NCBI GenBank assembly: GCA_039029395.1
Contig: JBCCGG010000023.1
Span: forward strand, 1-64,000
Reading direction: 5' to 3'
DNA: 64,000 bases
Origin: JBCCGG01 sp039029395
GTDB taxonomy: Bacteria > Pseudomonadota > Alphaproteobacteria > Kiloniellales > JAKSDN01
A model generated the notes under the pieces. That model was not told the DNA's origin. It saw only the letters and a program-made list of their open reading frames with translations, and did not search any database. Below, piece by piece: positions 8,283 through 16,270 of this stretch. Position 1 is the stretch's first letter. Each line of letters opens with the position of its first letter. A program made the translations under genes and the position numbers.

Positions 8283-9167
8283 ATGCCTCTACACGGTGGC
8301 GCGGATACCATGGAAGGCTCCGGAAAAACCGTCGGCGGGGCGGAGAGCTCGGCAGCGGCTTTTCAGCCGAAAGAGCGGTTTTTCGAGCTGCGCCATGTGC
8401 CGTCTGGGCGCTGGACCGTGGTTCTAGGCATTATCGGCGCCCTGACGTTCTTTGGCCTCTGGGAAATCGGACACTACATGACGCCGGAGTCGGGCCGGCG
8501 TTTCCTGCCGTCGGTCGAGCAGGTCGTGGGCAAGCTTATCTTCTTGTACACCGACAAGGGCTTTCTCTACGACGTTGCGATCAGCTGCATGCGAATTTTC
8601 GGCAGCTTCCTTGCGGCGTCCCTCATCGCCGTCCCATTGGGTATCGCCATGGGGTGCTTTGCGAACATGAAGGCCCTGGTCAATCCGACGGTATCCGGAT
8701 GGCGCTACCTGCCGGCGGCGTCTTTCATCCCGCTGTTACTGGTCTGGTTCGGCCCAACCGAGACGGCAAAAATGGGCCTGCTGTTCCTGGGCGTCATCTT
8801 CTTCCTCGTCGCAATGGTTTTGGACAACACCGAGGCGGTGGAGAATGCTCTGATCGAAGCAGCCCTCACGATGGGTGCCTCCCGTTCGCAAGTGGTGCTC
8901 GGCGTCGTCGTACCAGCCGCCGCACCGGCCATCATAGATTCGATGCGTACCATGATTGCCGTCGGATGGACCTATCTGGTTATCGCCGAGATCGTCGGCG
9001 CTCAGGACGGCATCGGCGCGGTCATGATGCGGGCCGGCCGCTTCCTGAATGTCGACATCATCATGGCCGGCATTCTTATGATCGGCATTCTCGGCGTTCT
9101 CACCGACATTCTCTTCAGAGTTCTCCAAAGGATTCTGTTCCCGTGGAACGTGGCGCGGAGGGCATGA
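8283..9167 (+). CDS. ABC transporter permease, SsuC/TauC/NrtB type
   Basis: 294 residues with about six membrane segments and the ABC permease EAA loop (EAALTMGASRSQVVLGVVVP). The family partners with NMT1/SsuA-type binding proteins and imports nitrate, sulfonates, taurine, bicarbonate or small nitrogen compounds. A GTG at 8238 in the same frame is possible, but the ATG at 8283 is preceded by a GTGACGGAG purine box and the extra residues lie inside the structured leader. The stop overlaps an in-frame ATG of the ATPase (ATGA at 9164-9167), so the two are probably translationally coupled. Substrate inferred from the downstream hydrolase: guanidine or a guanidino compound. Confidence 0.9.
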   Translation: MPLHGGADTMEGSGKTVGGAESSAAAFQPKERFFELRHVPSGRWTVVLGIIGALTFFGLWEIGHYMTPESGRRFLPSVEQVVGKLIFLYTDKGFLYDVAISCMRIFGSFLAASLIAVPLGIAMGCFANMKALVNPTVSGWRYLPAASFIPLLLVWFGPTETAKMGLLFLGVIFFLVAMVLDNTEAVENALIEAALTMGASRSQVVLGVVVPAAAPAIIDSMRTMIAVGWTYLVIAEIVGAQDGIGAVMMRAGRFLNVDIIMAGILMIGILGVLTDILFRVLQRILFPWNVARRA

Positions 9168-9169
9168 GA

Positions 9170-9961
9170 ATGGCAAATCAGGCGGACTCGGCGGTTCTGG
9201 CGCGTGGCATCATCAAGCAATATATGAATGGCACGTTCACGGCGCTCGACAACATATCCATGGAGCTGAACGAGAAGCAGATTGTCGCCTTCATCGGGCC
9301 ATCGGGCTGCGGCAAAACCACAATGTTGCGCCTGATATCAGGCCTAGAGTATCCGACAAGCGGTCATCTCACGACGTTCGGTCAATCGATCCAAGGGCCG
9401 GGACCCGACCGCGGAATGATCTTCCAGGCATACACGTCCTTTCCTTGGCTGACCGCCCAAGGGAACATCGAGTATGGCATGAAGATCATGGGCGTTTCCA
9501 AAACCGAACGCCGATCCAAAGCCATGGAATTCCTCAAGCTGGTGCACCTGGAAAAATTCAAGGACAGCTATCCGAACAGCCTGTCCGGGGGCATGAAGCA
9601 GCGGGTAGCCATTGCGAGAACGCTGGCACAGAACCCCCGCGTGCTGCTGATGGATGAGCCATTCGGCGCCCTCGACGCGCAGGTCCGCTGGGAGATGCAG
9701 GAGATGATGATCGAGGTGATCGAGCGCGAGAACAAAACGGTCATCATGGTCACCCACGACATCCAAGAGGCGATCTACCTCGCGGACCGCATCATCTTCT
9801 TCACGCGTCAACCGGGCCGCATTAAGGCCGATATGATCTTGGAGTTCAAGAACGGCCGGCGGTTTGCACACAAGGAAGAGCTGATTTCGCAGCCGGGCTA
9901 TGTCGACGCGGAGCGCCGGCTGTTTTCGATGATGCGAGAAGAAATACAAACCGCGGCGTGA
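9170..9961 (+). CDS. ABC transporter ATPase, SsuB/TauB/NrtD type
   Basis: 263 residues carrying Walker A (GPSGCGKTT), the Q-loop, signature LSGGMKQR, Walker B (VLLMDEP) and the H-loop (VTHD). It energises the permease encoded just upstream. Two starts are possible: ATG 9164 overlapping the permease stop, or ATG 9170, which has a GGAGG box at the better spacing of about eight bases; the second is reported. The frame is also open far upstream across the permease gene, but that stretch is a shadow with no family character. Confidence 0.92.
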   Translation: MANQADSAVLARGIIKQYMNGTFTALDNISMELNEKQIVAFIGPSGCGKTTMLRLISGLEYPTSGHLTTFGQSIQGPGPDRGMIFQAYTSFPWLTAQGNIEYGMKIMGVSKTERRSKAMEFLKLVHLEKFKDSYPNSLSGGMKQRVAIARTLAQNPRVLLMDEPFGALDAQVRWEMQEMMIEVIERENKTVIMVTHDIQEAIYLADRIIFFTRQPGRIKADMILEFKNGRRFAHKEELISQPGYVDAERRLFSMMREEIQTAA

Positions 9962-10038
9962 CCGGTCGCCGGCCGCCTCGCGCGACGCGCACAGGAGAGT
10001 ACGAACGAGCAATAAAACCAAGAATGGGGAGCACAGAA

Positions 10039-11208
10039 ATGAAATCTATCGGCATATCGAGAATGTGGCGCGGTACGGCCAGTCTTCTATTGGGGCTTGG
10101 GCTGTCTACCACCTTGGCGACGATTTCGACGGACACGCGGGCGGAAGAGGACGTAACGATTGCAATTATATCCTTCTCGCCATACGCGCCTTGGTACATC
10201 GTCCAAGAAAAAGGTCTCGCCAAGGACATCAACTTGGATGTCAAGATCATTGAAGACATTACCGCCAAGAACGCCGCGCTTACCAGTGGCAGCATCCAAT
10301 GCATGCTGAACACCCTGGATTCCGTCGTTGTAGCAAGAGCGGCGGGCCTACCGGTGAAGGTGATCGCGATCCCAGCGATGTCCTTCGGCCTTGACGAAAT
10401 GGTCGTCGATCAATCGATCAACTCGGTCGATGACTTTCCGGGCAAGCGTTTCGGTGCGGACTACGCCTTCCTGAACCACATGTGGATGCTGCTGACGCTC
10501 AAGAAAGCCGGCATTCCCTTCGACGATCTTCAACACAGTATCATGCTTCCGCAAGATAGCGCGGCGGCCTTTGTCAGCGGCGGCCTGGATATCGATGTCA
10601 ATTACATACCGTTCTCCACCCAATCCATGACGCGAGACGGGGCGCACGTCCTGAAAACCAGCTTCACCGACCGTACCTGGGAGCGCGGCCTGATCTCCGA
10701 GGCAATTGCCTGCAATGAGAACTGGCTCGCCGAGAAGCCGGAGGTTGCCACGGAGCTATTGCGGTCCTGGTTCGAAGCGGTGAATTGGTGGAAGGAGAAT
10801 CCGGCCGAGGGCGACGACCTTGTTGCGAAGGGGCTCGATTGGCCGGTGGCCGACGTGAAGCTGACCCAATACGGGGCGATCATGCTGAACCTTGACCAGA
10901 ACCTCGGCGCATTCGGACTTGCGGGTGGCAAGCCGGTATGCGCCAGCCTGCCTGACGGTACCCCCGCGGTTCCTAGCGAGCCGAGCGGCTGGGGCAAGAT
11001 CCTGTTTGATGGCGCGGCCGATTGCGAAGCGGGCTACCTTCCGGCCACTTGGGATCTGTTCGGCCAGGTGTACCAAGACGCCAAGGTCATCGATACCGTT
11101 GCGGCGTCGAACGAGGGTTTGAGTAGCGCGACCCTAGAGGCTTTGAATGAGGCCGGATACGGCAAGACCTATGGATCAAATGCCTGGATCGGACGGCTGG
11201 GTCCCTGA
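10039..11208 (+). CDS. ABC substrate-binding protein, NMT1/SsuA-like
   Basis: 389 residues with a signal peptide ending near DTRA-EED and the two-lobe binding-protein fold of the NMT1/THI5-like family (ITAKNAALTSGSIQCMLNTLDSVVVARAAGLPVK is typical of this group's lobe-1 core). It is periplasmic and delivers the ligand to the permease/ATPase pair. The ATG at 10039 was chosen over one at 10024 because the latter overlaps the GGGGAG ribosome-binding box. A strong terminator follows it, so it may be made in excess over the downstream enzyme. Ligand unknown; guanidine is the context-based guess. Confidence 0.88.
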   Translation: MKSIGISRMWRGTASLLLGLGLSTTLATISTDTRAEEDVTIAIISFSPYAPWYIVQEKGLAKDINLDVKIIEDITAKNAALTSGSIQCMLNTLDSVVVARAAGLPVKVIAIPAMSFGLDEMVVDQSINSVDDFPGKRFGADYAFLNHMWMLLTLKKAGIPFDDLQHSIMLPQDSAAAFVSGGLDIDVNYIPFSTQSMTRDGAHVLKTSFTDRTWERGLISEAIACNENWLAEKPEVATELLRSWFEAVNWWKENPAEGDDLVAKGLDWPVADVKLTQYGAIMLNLDQNLGAFGLAGGKPVCASLPDGTPAVPSEPSGWGKILFDGAADCEAGYLPATWDLFGQVYQDAKVIDTVAASNEGLSSATLEALNEAGYGKTYGSNAWIGRLGP

Positions 11209-11232
11209 CGTTCCTCCTTGTCCGGCCTTAGC

Positions 11233-11276
11233 GGGAGTCCCCGGCACCCCCTCGCAGGGGACTCCCATCTTTTTTT
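11233..11276 (+). terminator. Intra-operon rho-independent terminator/attenuator
   Basis: Perfect 10-bp stem (GGGAGTCCCC at 11233-11242 with GGGGACTCCC at 11257-11266) followed by ATC and seven T. It lies between the binding-protein gene and the hydrolase gene, whose ATG is only 22 bases after the T-run, so hydrolase expression must rely on read-through or regulated antitermination. Confidence 0.85.
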
Positions 11277-11298
11277 GGACTTTTTGGAGATTTAAGCC

Positions 11299-12489
11299 AT
11301 GCCCGACCCGAAAACCGGCGAGCTGCGCGGCAATCGCAACCTCAATCGCCTATCACGCGTTTCCCAAACCAAGCAGGAAGAAGAGATCAAACGGTCTTTG
11401 GAGTTGGGTCTCGAAGCGGCCGACTCGATCAATGACCGGTCGATCTCTCTGTTTAGCCGAGGGCATCTGCCGGCCTTTGCGGGGATCAACACCTTTATGA
11501 AGGCGCCCTACTGCGAGGATGTTCGCGAGGTCGCAAACTATGAGGCAGCCTTTGTCGGAATTCCTTTCGATACCGGAACGACCTATCGCCCCGGAACGCG
11601 CTTCGGCCCGCAGGCGGTGCGGCGGATCTCCGCCGTCTATGACGGCTACTGCGTGGATGGCGGTGTTGACCTGCCGGAGGAGCTCGATCTTTGCGATGCC
11701 GGTGATGTGTTTGTCATCCCCGGAAACATCGAGAAGACCTTCGACCAGGTCTCCAAGGCAGTGTCCCACATCTATACCTCCGGTGCGTTCCCGGTCCTCT
11801 GCGGCGGCGACCATAGTCTCGGGTACCCAAACGTCAGAGGGGTAGCCCCGCACATCGACGGTAACGTGGGAATCATTCATTTCGATCGTCATATCGACAT
11901 GGCCGACATTGATATGGATGAACGCATGCACACGACGCCCTGGTACTGGACCTCCAATGACCACGAGTCGGTCCGGCGCGAGGGCTCCCACCACGACCAC
12001 TCACATATGCACGATGTGGGGCTCAGCAATTGCCCGCCGAAGAACCTCGTTCAGATCGGCATCGGCGGCTGGTACGGCTCGCGTCGCGGGTCGGAAATCG
12101 CCCGTGAGCGAGGCACCAGCATACTGACCATGACGGACGTCGAGGAGCTCGGCGTTAAGAAGGCGGCAGAAATGGCGCTCGAGCTCGCCTGGAAGGACGC
12201 CAAGGCGGTCTACCTGTCCTTTGACATCGACTCCATCGACCCAGGCTTTGCACCGGGCACCGGCACGCCCGAGCCTGGCGGCTTCACGCCCCGTGAAGCG
12301 CTGGAAATGGTTCGCCTGATCGCCCGCGAGGGCCTCTGCGCCATGGAGGTGGTGGAAGTCTCGCCGCCCTACGACGTCAACGACAACACCTCTCAGCTTG
12401 CCTGTCGCGTCATTCTTGATGTCTTGGGCACCCTGGTCGTTGAAGGTAAACTCGGCCACAGGGACAGGGTGATGAGCTCGGACGGATAG
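11299..12489 (+). CDS. gdmH: Ureohydrolase-family enzyme, probable Ni-dependent guanidine hydrolase
   Basis: 396 residues of the arginase/agmatinase fold with a long N-terminal extension (about 75 residues before the core). Metal ligands are present: GGDHS (169-173), DRHID (196-200, in place of the usual DAHxD), and DIDSID (309-314). The DRHID plus DERMHTTPW block and EVVEVSPPYD match what I remember of cyanobacterial guanidine hydrolase (Sll1077/GdmH), which converts guanidine to urea and ammonia with nickel. Neighbours agree: an ABC importer before it and a nickel permease 4 bases after it. A His-rich insertion (HHDHSHMH, 231-238) is unusual and may handle nickel. Alternatives are guanidinobutyrase or another guanidino hydrolase. 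Confidence 0.8.
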   Translation: MPDPKTGELRGNRNLNRLSRVSQTKQEEEIKRSLELGLEAADSINDRSISLFSRGHLPAFAGINTFMKAPYCEDVREVANYEAAFVGIPFDTGTTYRPGTRFGPQAVRRISAVYDGYCVDGGVDLPEELDLCDAGDVFVIPGNIEKTFDQVSKAVSHIYTSGAFPVLCGGDHSLGYPNVRGVAPHIDGNVGIIHFDRHIDMADIDMDERMHTTPWYWTSNDHESVRREGSHHDHSHMHDVGLSNCPPKNLVQIGIGGWYGSRRGSEIARERGTSILTMTDVEELGVKKAAEMALELAWKDAKAVYLSFDIDSIDPGFAPGTGTPEPGGFTPREALEMVRLIAREGLCAMEVVEVSPPYDVNDNTSQLACRVILDVLGTLVVEGKLGHRDRVMSSDG

Positions 12490-12493
12490 GGAT

Positions 12494-13207
12494 ATGGCAT
12501 CTGTATTGACGATAGGCTTCCTGCTGGGCATGAGGCACGCCTTGGAGGCCGACCACTTGGCGGCGGTGGCGGCGCTCGCCAGCAGTGACGGCAGGCTTCG
12601 ACTCCTGCGCATGGGGATGTTCTGGGCCTTGGGTCACTCGATGACCTTAGTGATATTGGGCTCGGTCATTTTGCTGACCAACAGCGTGGTGCCACCCGCG
12701 CTCGAGGCGTCGCTCGAGTGCTTGGTCGGGCTTTTGTTGATTGCCCTAGGCGCCAGCGTGGTCCATCGCGTCGTGACCGGTCGTGTTGATAGCCATGCTC
12801 ATGACCTCGAGGACAAGCTTCATCTGCAAACAGGTTCACATTTAAACGCGGATCAAAGAGGCACAAGCCACAACGATAGTCACGCCACCACACAGTCTCG
12901 GCGAGCCGTCGCGATAGGTGTGATCCACGGTTTGGCCGGTTCAGCCGCACTCATTTTGCTAACTCTGGCGACCATCGACTCAGTCTGGACAGGCGTGGCC
13001 TATCTGGTGATCTTCAGCATTGGGTCGATTGTCGGCATGGCCTTGTTGTCTTCTATCATTGCCTTGCCATTGCAGCTGCTGGCCAAGCGGCTTACGCTTC
13101 AGTACAAGTGCCTTTTAGTCCTTGTCGGGGCTTGGAGCGCTGCTCTTGGCGCGCTGGTGATCTATGAGAACACGAGCGCGACGATTTTCGGGCTTGGAGC
13201 AGGTTGA
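12494..13207 (+). CDS. NiCoT/UreH-family nickel permease
   Basis: 237 residues with about six membrane segments. The family signature H-x4-D-H is at residues 15-21 (RHALEADH), the transition-metal selectivity motif of HoxN/NixA/UreH-type permeases. A central hydrophilic loop (about residues 97-130) is rich in histidine (DSHAHDLEDKLHL, then TSHNDSHA). It starts 4 bases after the hydrolase stop, so the two are almost certainly co-expressed; the expected job is nickel supply for the hydrolase. Cobalt transport cannot be excluded by sequence. Confidence 0.88.
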   Translation: MASVLTIGFLLGMRHALEADHLAAVAALASSDGRLRLLRMGMFWALGHSMTLVILGSVILLTNSVVPPALEASLECLVGLLLIALGASVVHRVVTGRVDSHAHDLEDKLHLQTGSHLNADQRGTSHNDSHATTQSRRAVAIGVIHGLAGSAALILLTLATIDSVWTGVAYLVIFSIGSIVGMALLSSIIALPLQLLAKRLTLQYKCLLVLVGAWSAALGALVIYENTSATIFGLGAG

Positions 13208-13334
13208 TCGCTTAGAGTTTGCGCTCATAGGGACATTCGCGATCACCCCGATGGGCAACCTCCGATCCAAAGCGGCCAATGGATTGTACGGCCTGACCTA
13301 ACCCAACAGAGGCGCAATCGAGGCTGTCTACGGA

Positions 13335-14279
13335 TCATCGACCAGGGCGCCGTTGCGCTTGATCTGTTTGCGCCCCTGCCTCGGTTAGAAGCCAGTCGTG
13401 CAGCAGTTGGGCTTCCACGGAAAGTTCCTTGTTCTTTCTGCGGCCGAGAAAAAAGCCCTTGCGGCAGACCAAGTGGGCAGTGGTCACTGGGCACAAGATG
13501 TTCCTATTCAGCAGATCATTGAGCAGAGGCAAGCTGGCCAATGCGACGCCTTGGCTATTCACGGCGGCATCGATCGCCAAGGCATAGCTGTTGAACGTCT
13601 GGTTTGCCTGGACCTCAATTCCCGAAAAACCGGACTCCGTCAACCAGACATGCCAGTCGGTCCAGTGGGGTTCCTTACGATCGTGATCCAGCAACGCCGC
13701 GGTCTCGAGGACCGCGCGGTCGTCCTTGCCTAGGAGCTTGGATCTCTCCAGATAGGCAGGGCTCGCGACCGGCACCAGATCCTGCCCAAACAGCGGTGCA
13801 AAATGCCAACCCGGGCGCTCGCCGGTTCCATAGAGTATGGCGATGTCATTGTCATCGCTGACCAGATCCGCCGTAAGGTCGGAGGTCACCAGGCGGATCG
13901 CGATTGAAGGGTGCTCGCGCCCAAAGGACCGTAGCGAAGGTCGAAGCCAATAGTGAGAGACAGCTGTGTCTCCCGAAATAGAGACTGAATTGGCACCCTT
14001 TTGTCCTCGTGCCACGGTGCAGGCCTCGTCCAAGAAATCCAGAGCAGCGTCCACCTTCTCATTGAGCAGCCTACCGGCGTTCGTCGGGAACACCGTCCGG
14101 CCCGCGCGAGTCAACAACCTAGTCCCCAGGAGATCTTCCAGGCCTTTGATGCGTTTGCTCACGGCCGCTTGAGTCACGTTGAGTTCCGCGGCTGCTTTGG
14201 TGAGGCCGCCGCAGCGTACCACCGCTTCGAACACCAGTAGGGCATCGAGCGGGGGCAAACGATGTCGATAAGAGCTCAT
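13335..14279 (-). CDS. LysR-family regulator, GcvA-like
   Basis: 314 residues. The N-terminus LPPLDALLVFEAVVRCGGLTKAAAELNVTQAAVSKRIK is typical of GcvA/AmpR-like LysR regulators, followed by an effector domain with SGDTAVSHYWLRPSL. It is transcribed away from the family-5 binding-protein gene across a 255-base AT-rich intergenic region, the usual arrangement for a LysR regulator controlling its divergent neighbour. It runs convergently to the nickel permease gene. Confidence 0.9.
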   Translation of the reverse strand: MSSYRHRLPPLDALLVFEAVVRCGGLTKAAAELNVTQAAVSKRIKGLEDLLGTRLLTRAGRTVFPTNAGRLLNEKVDAALDFLDEACTVARGQKGANSVSISGDTAVSHYWLRPSLRSFGREHPSIAIRLVTSDLTADLVSDDNDIAILYGTGERPGWHFAPLFGQDLVPVASPAYLERSKLLGKDDRAVLETAALLDHDRKEPHWTDWHVWLTESGFSGIEVQANQTFNSYALAIDAAVNSQGVALASLPLLNDLLNRNILCPVTTAHLVCRKGFFLGRRKNKELSVEAQLLHDWLLTEAGAQTDQAQRRPGR

Positions 14280-14534
14280 AACCTCAACTCATTAATTGGG
14301 TGGAATTTTTTTCTGGTATTCCTTTTTATCAAATTATTATAATATGATATAGAATGAACTGAAGTTAAATAGAGAAACAAGCTTGGCCCGGCGCTGCGCC
14401 TTCGAAATGGGTCTGCTCGCGCGATCAGAAGCCTGGTATGATCCTGGAATGATAGCTCAGCCCAATAGGCAGCGACGTCGGTTACGCGCAGAGAACAACA
14501 GCCACAAGAAGCACGAACTCAAAGGAGACATAGA
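14280..14534. promoter_or_regulatory. AT-rich divergent promoter region
   Basis: 255 bases between the divergent LysR and binding-protein genes. It is much more AT-rich than its surroundings and contains a TATAAT at 14338-14343. A purine-rich AAAGGAGAC box lies just before the ATG at 14535. No exact operator could be defined. Confidence 0.45.
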
Positions 14535-16142
14535 ATGTCGGACAGGGAACAACAGGATCTCGTGACGCGCATGGCAACGGAAGCGCGGCGCGGACGACTG
14601 TCCCGCCGCGAGTTTATGAGCTACGCGACGGCAGCGGGCGTGACCGTCGCCGCGGCGAGTAGCGCTTGGTCGAGCCGGGTGGCAGCCGCCACGCCGCAGC
14701 AGGGCGGCACCTTCCGCATTGGCTTGCACGACGGAAACACGTCTGATTCACACGATCCAGGCACCTACCAAAGCGTCGGCCAGATTCAGCATGCCCACGC
14801 CTTCCGCAGCTACCTGACCGAGATCAGCTCCGACAACAGCCTTGGGCCGGATATGGCCGATTCCTGGACGGCGAGTGACGATGCTCGGATCTGGACATTC
14901 GAACTCAATAAGGATGCGACCTTCCACGATGGTCGGAAGTTCACGTCCAAGGACGCCGTGGCCTCGCTCAACCATCATCGCGGCGAGAACACCAGCTCGG
15001 CCGCCAAAGCCCTGCTAGAGAGCGTTCAAGACATAAAAACCGATGGCGACCACGTCATACACATCGAGCTTGATCAGGGCTTTGCCGATTTGCCCTGGAT
15101 CATGACCGACTATCACCTGACCATGTGCCCGGCCAAGGACGATGGCTCCATCGAGTGGGAAAGCGGTACTGGCGCAGGGCCTTACAAGCTCACACGGTAC
15201 GATCCAGGCGTCGCTTCCGAGCTCGAGCGCCATGAAGGTTGGCACCGCGAAGGCGCCTATTTCGACAACATCGTCTATACCGTCCTCAACGACCCGAACG
15301 CCAGGCAAACGGCGATCATCACTGGCGAAGTCGACGCCGTTACATCAGTTGACCTTAAGACCCTGAATCTGATGAAACGCGATCCGAACATCGAAGTCGA
15401 CAACGTTCCCAGCGGGTCGGCGATCACGCTGCCGATGTTTTGCGACACCGCGCCCTTCGACGATGTAAATGTCCGACTTGCCTTGAAGTACGCGATCAAC
15501 CGCGAGGAGCTGGTCCAAAAGATCCTGCGCGGCACGGGCACGGTTGGCAACGACTACCACGTCTCGCCAGGCATGCCCTATTACCCCGACTTGCCGCAAC
15601 GGCCCTTTGATCTGGACAAAGCCAAGTACCATCTGAAGCAGGCGGGGCTCTCGTCGCTCGACGTCGGGCTTTCGGCCGCCGACAGTGTGTTGCCCGGCGC
15701 GGTCGACATGTGCATCCTCTACGGCGAGCAAGCCAAGGGGGCGGGCATCAACATAAAGGTCACCCGCGAGCCCAACGACGGCTACTGGTCGAATGTCTGG
15801 CTGGTGAAGCCTTTCGTGTTCGTGAAGTGGGGCGCGCGGCCAACTCCGGACAACATGTTCACCTTGGCCTACAAGGACGACGCGGCCTGGAACGAATCCC
15901 GCTGGCAGAACGAGCGTTTCAACGAACTTTTGCTGCTGGCCAAGAAGGAGCTCGATCAGGACCTCCGCGCCGAGATGTACCGTGAGATGTGCACGCTGGC
16001 CAAGGACGACGGCGGCACTATCATTCCGATGTTCACCAACTTCGTCTATGCACGGCGCAAGAACGTTCAGCATGGACCGGACTTGGCCGCGAGCTGGGAG
16101 CTTGACGGCGCGCGCGGCGCCCACCGCTGGTGGTTTGTCTAA
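14535..16142 (+). CDS. Tat-exported family-5 ABC substrate-binding protein
   Basis: 535 residues. A twin-arginine signal (SRREFM near residue 23, then a hydrophobic AAGVTVAAASSAW stretch) precedes the family-5 (peptide/nickel/opine) binding-protein fold: FRIGLHDGNTSDSHDPGTY, SYLTEISSDNSLGPDMADSW, FHDGRKFTSKDAVASL, and a late PNDGYWSNVW. The family binds peptides, opines or similar ligands in the periplasm. No permease or ATPase gene is beside it, so it is an orphan that must share a transporter elsewhere. A close paralogue lies at 24173-25780. An M24 enzyme gene follows and may process the ligand. Confidence 0.9.
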   Translation: MSDREQQDLVTRMATEARRGRLSRREFMSYATAAGVTVAAASSAWSSRVAAATPQQGGTFRIGLHDGNTSDSHDPGTYQSVGQIQHAHAFRSYLTEISSDNSLGPDMADSWTASDDARIWTFELNKDATFHDGRKFTSKDAVASLNHHRGENTSSAAKALLESVQDIKTDGDHVIHIELDQGFADLPWIMTDYHLTMCPAKDDGSIEWESGTGAGPYKLTRYDPGVASELERHEGWHREGAYFDNIVYTVLNDPNARQTAIITGEVDAVTSVDLKTLNLMKRDPNIEVDNVPSGSAITLPMFCDTAPFDDVNVRLALKYAINREELVQKILRGTGTVGNDYHVSPGMPYYPDLPQRPFDLDKAKYHLKQAGLSSLDVGLSAADSVLPGAVDMCILYGEQAKGAGINIKVTREPNDGYWSNVWLVKPFVFVKWGARPTPDNMFTLAYKDDAAWNESRWQNERFNELLLLAKKELDQDLRAEMYREMCTLAKDDGGTIIPMFTNFVYARRKNVQHGPDLAASWELDGARGAHRWWFV

Positions 16143-16176
16143 GGCCTTCGCCAAGGGCACTTTCAGATAAAGACTA

Positions 16177-16206
16177 GGGCGGCACCCTATCATCGGGGTG
16201 CCGCCC
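16177..16206 (+). terminator. Strong hairpin after binding-protein gene
   Basis: Perfect 11-bp stem (GGGCGGCACCC at 16177-16187 with GGGTGCCGCCC at 16196-16206), 34 bases after the stop. No T-run follows; it probably stabilises the upstream mRNA 3' end and lowers read-through into the M24 gene. Confidence 0.6.
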
Positions 16207-16270
16207 GCAGCGGCCCTTCCCGAAACGCCGGGAAACCGTCTCAACTTTTGCCTTCAAGAGGAACAGCGGT

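Noticed and set aside
8066..9163. A long open frame running through the permease gene into the ATPase gene
   Set aside because: It is Arg/Gly-rich and without family character before 9164; the permease frame carries the membrane segments and EAA loop. Only the ATPase part is real.
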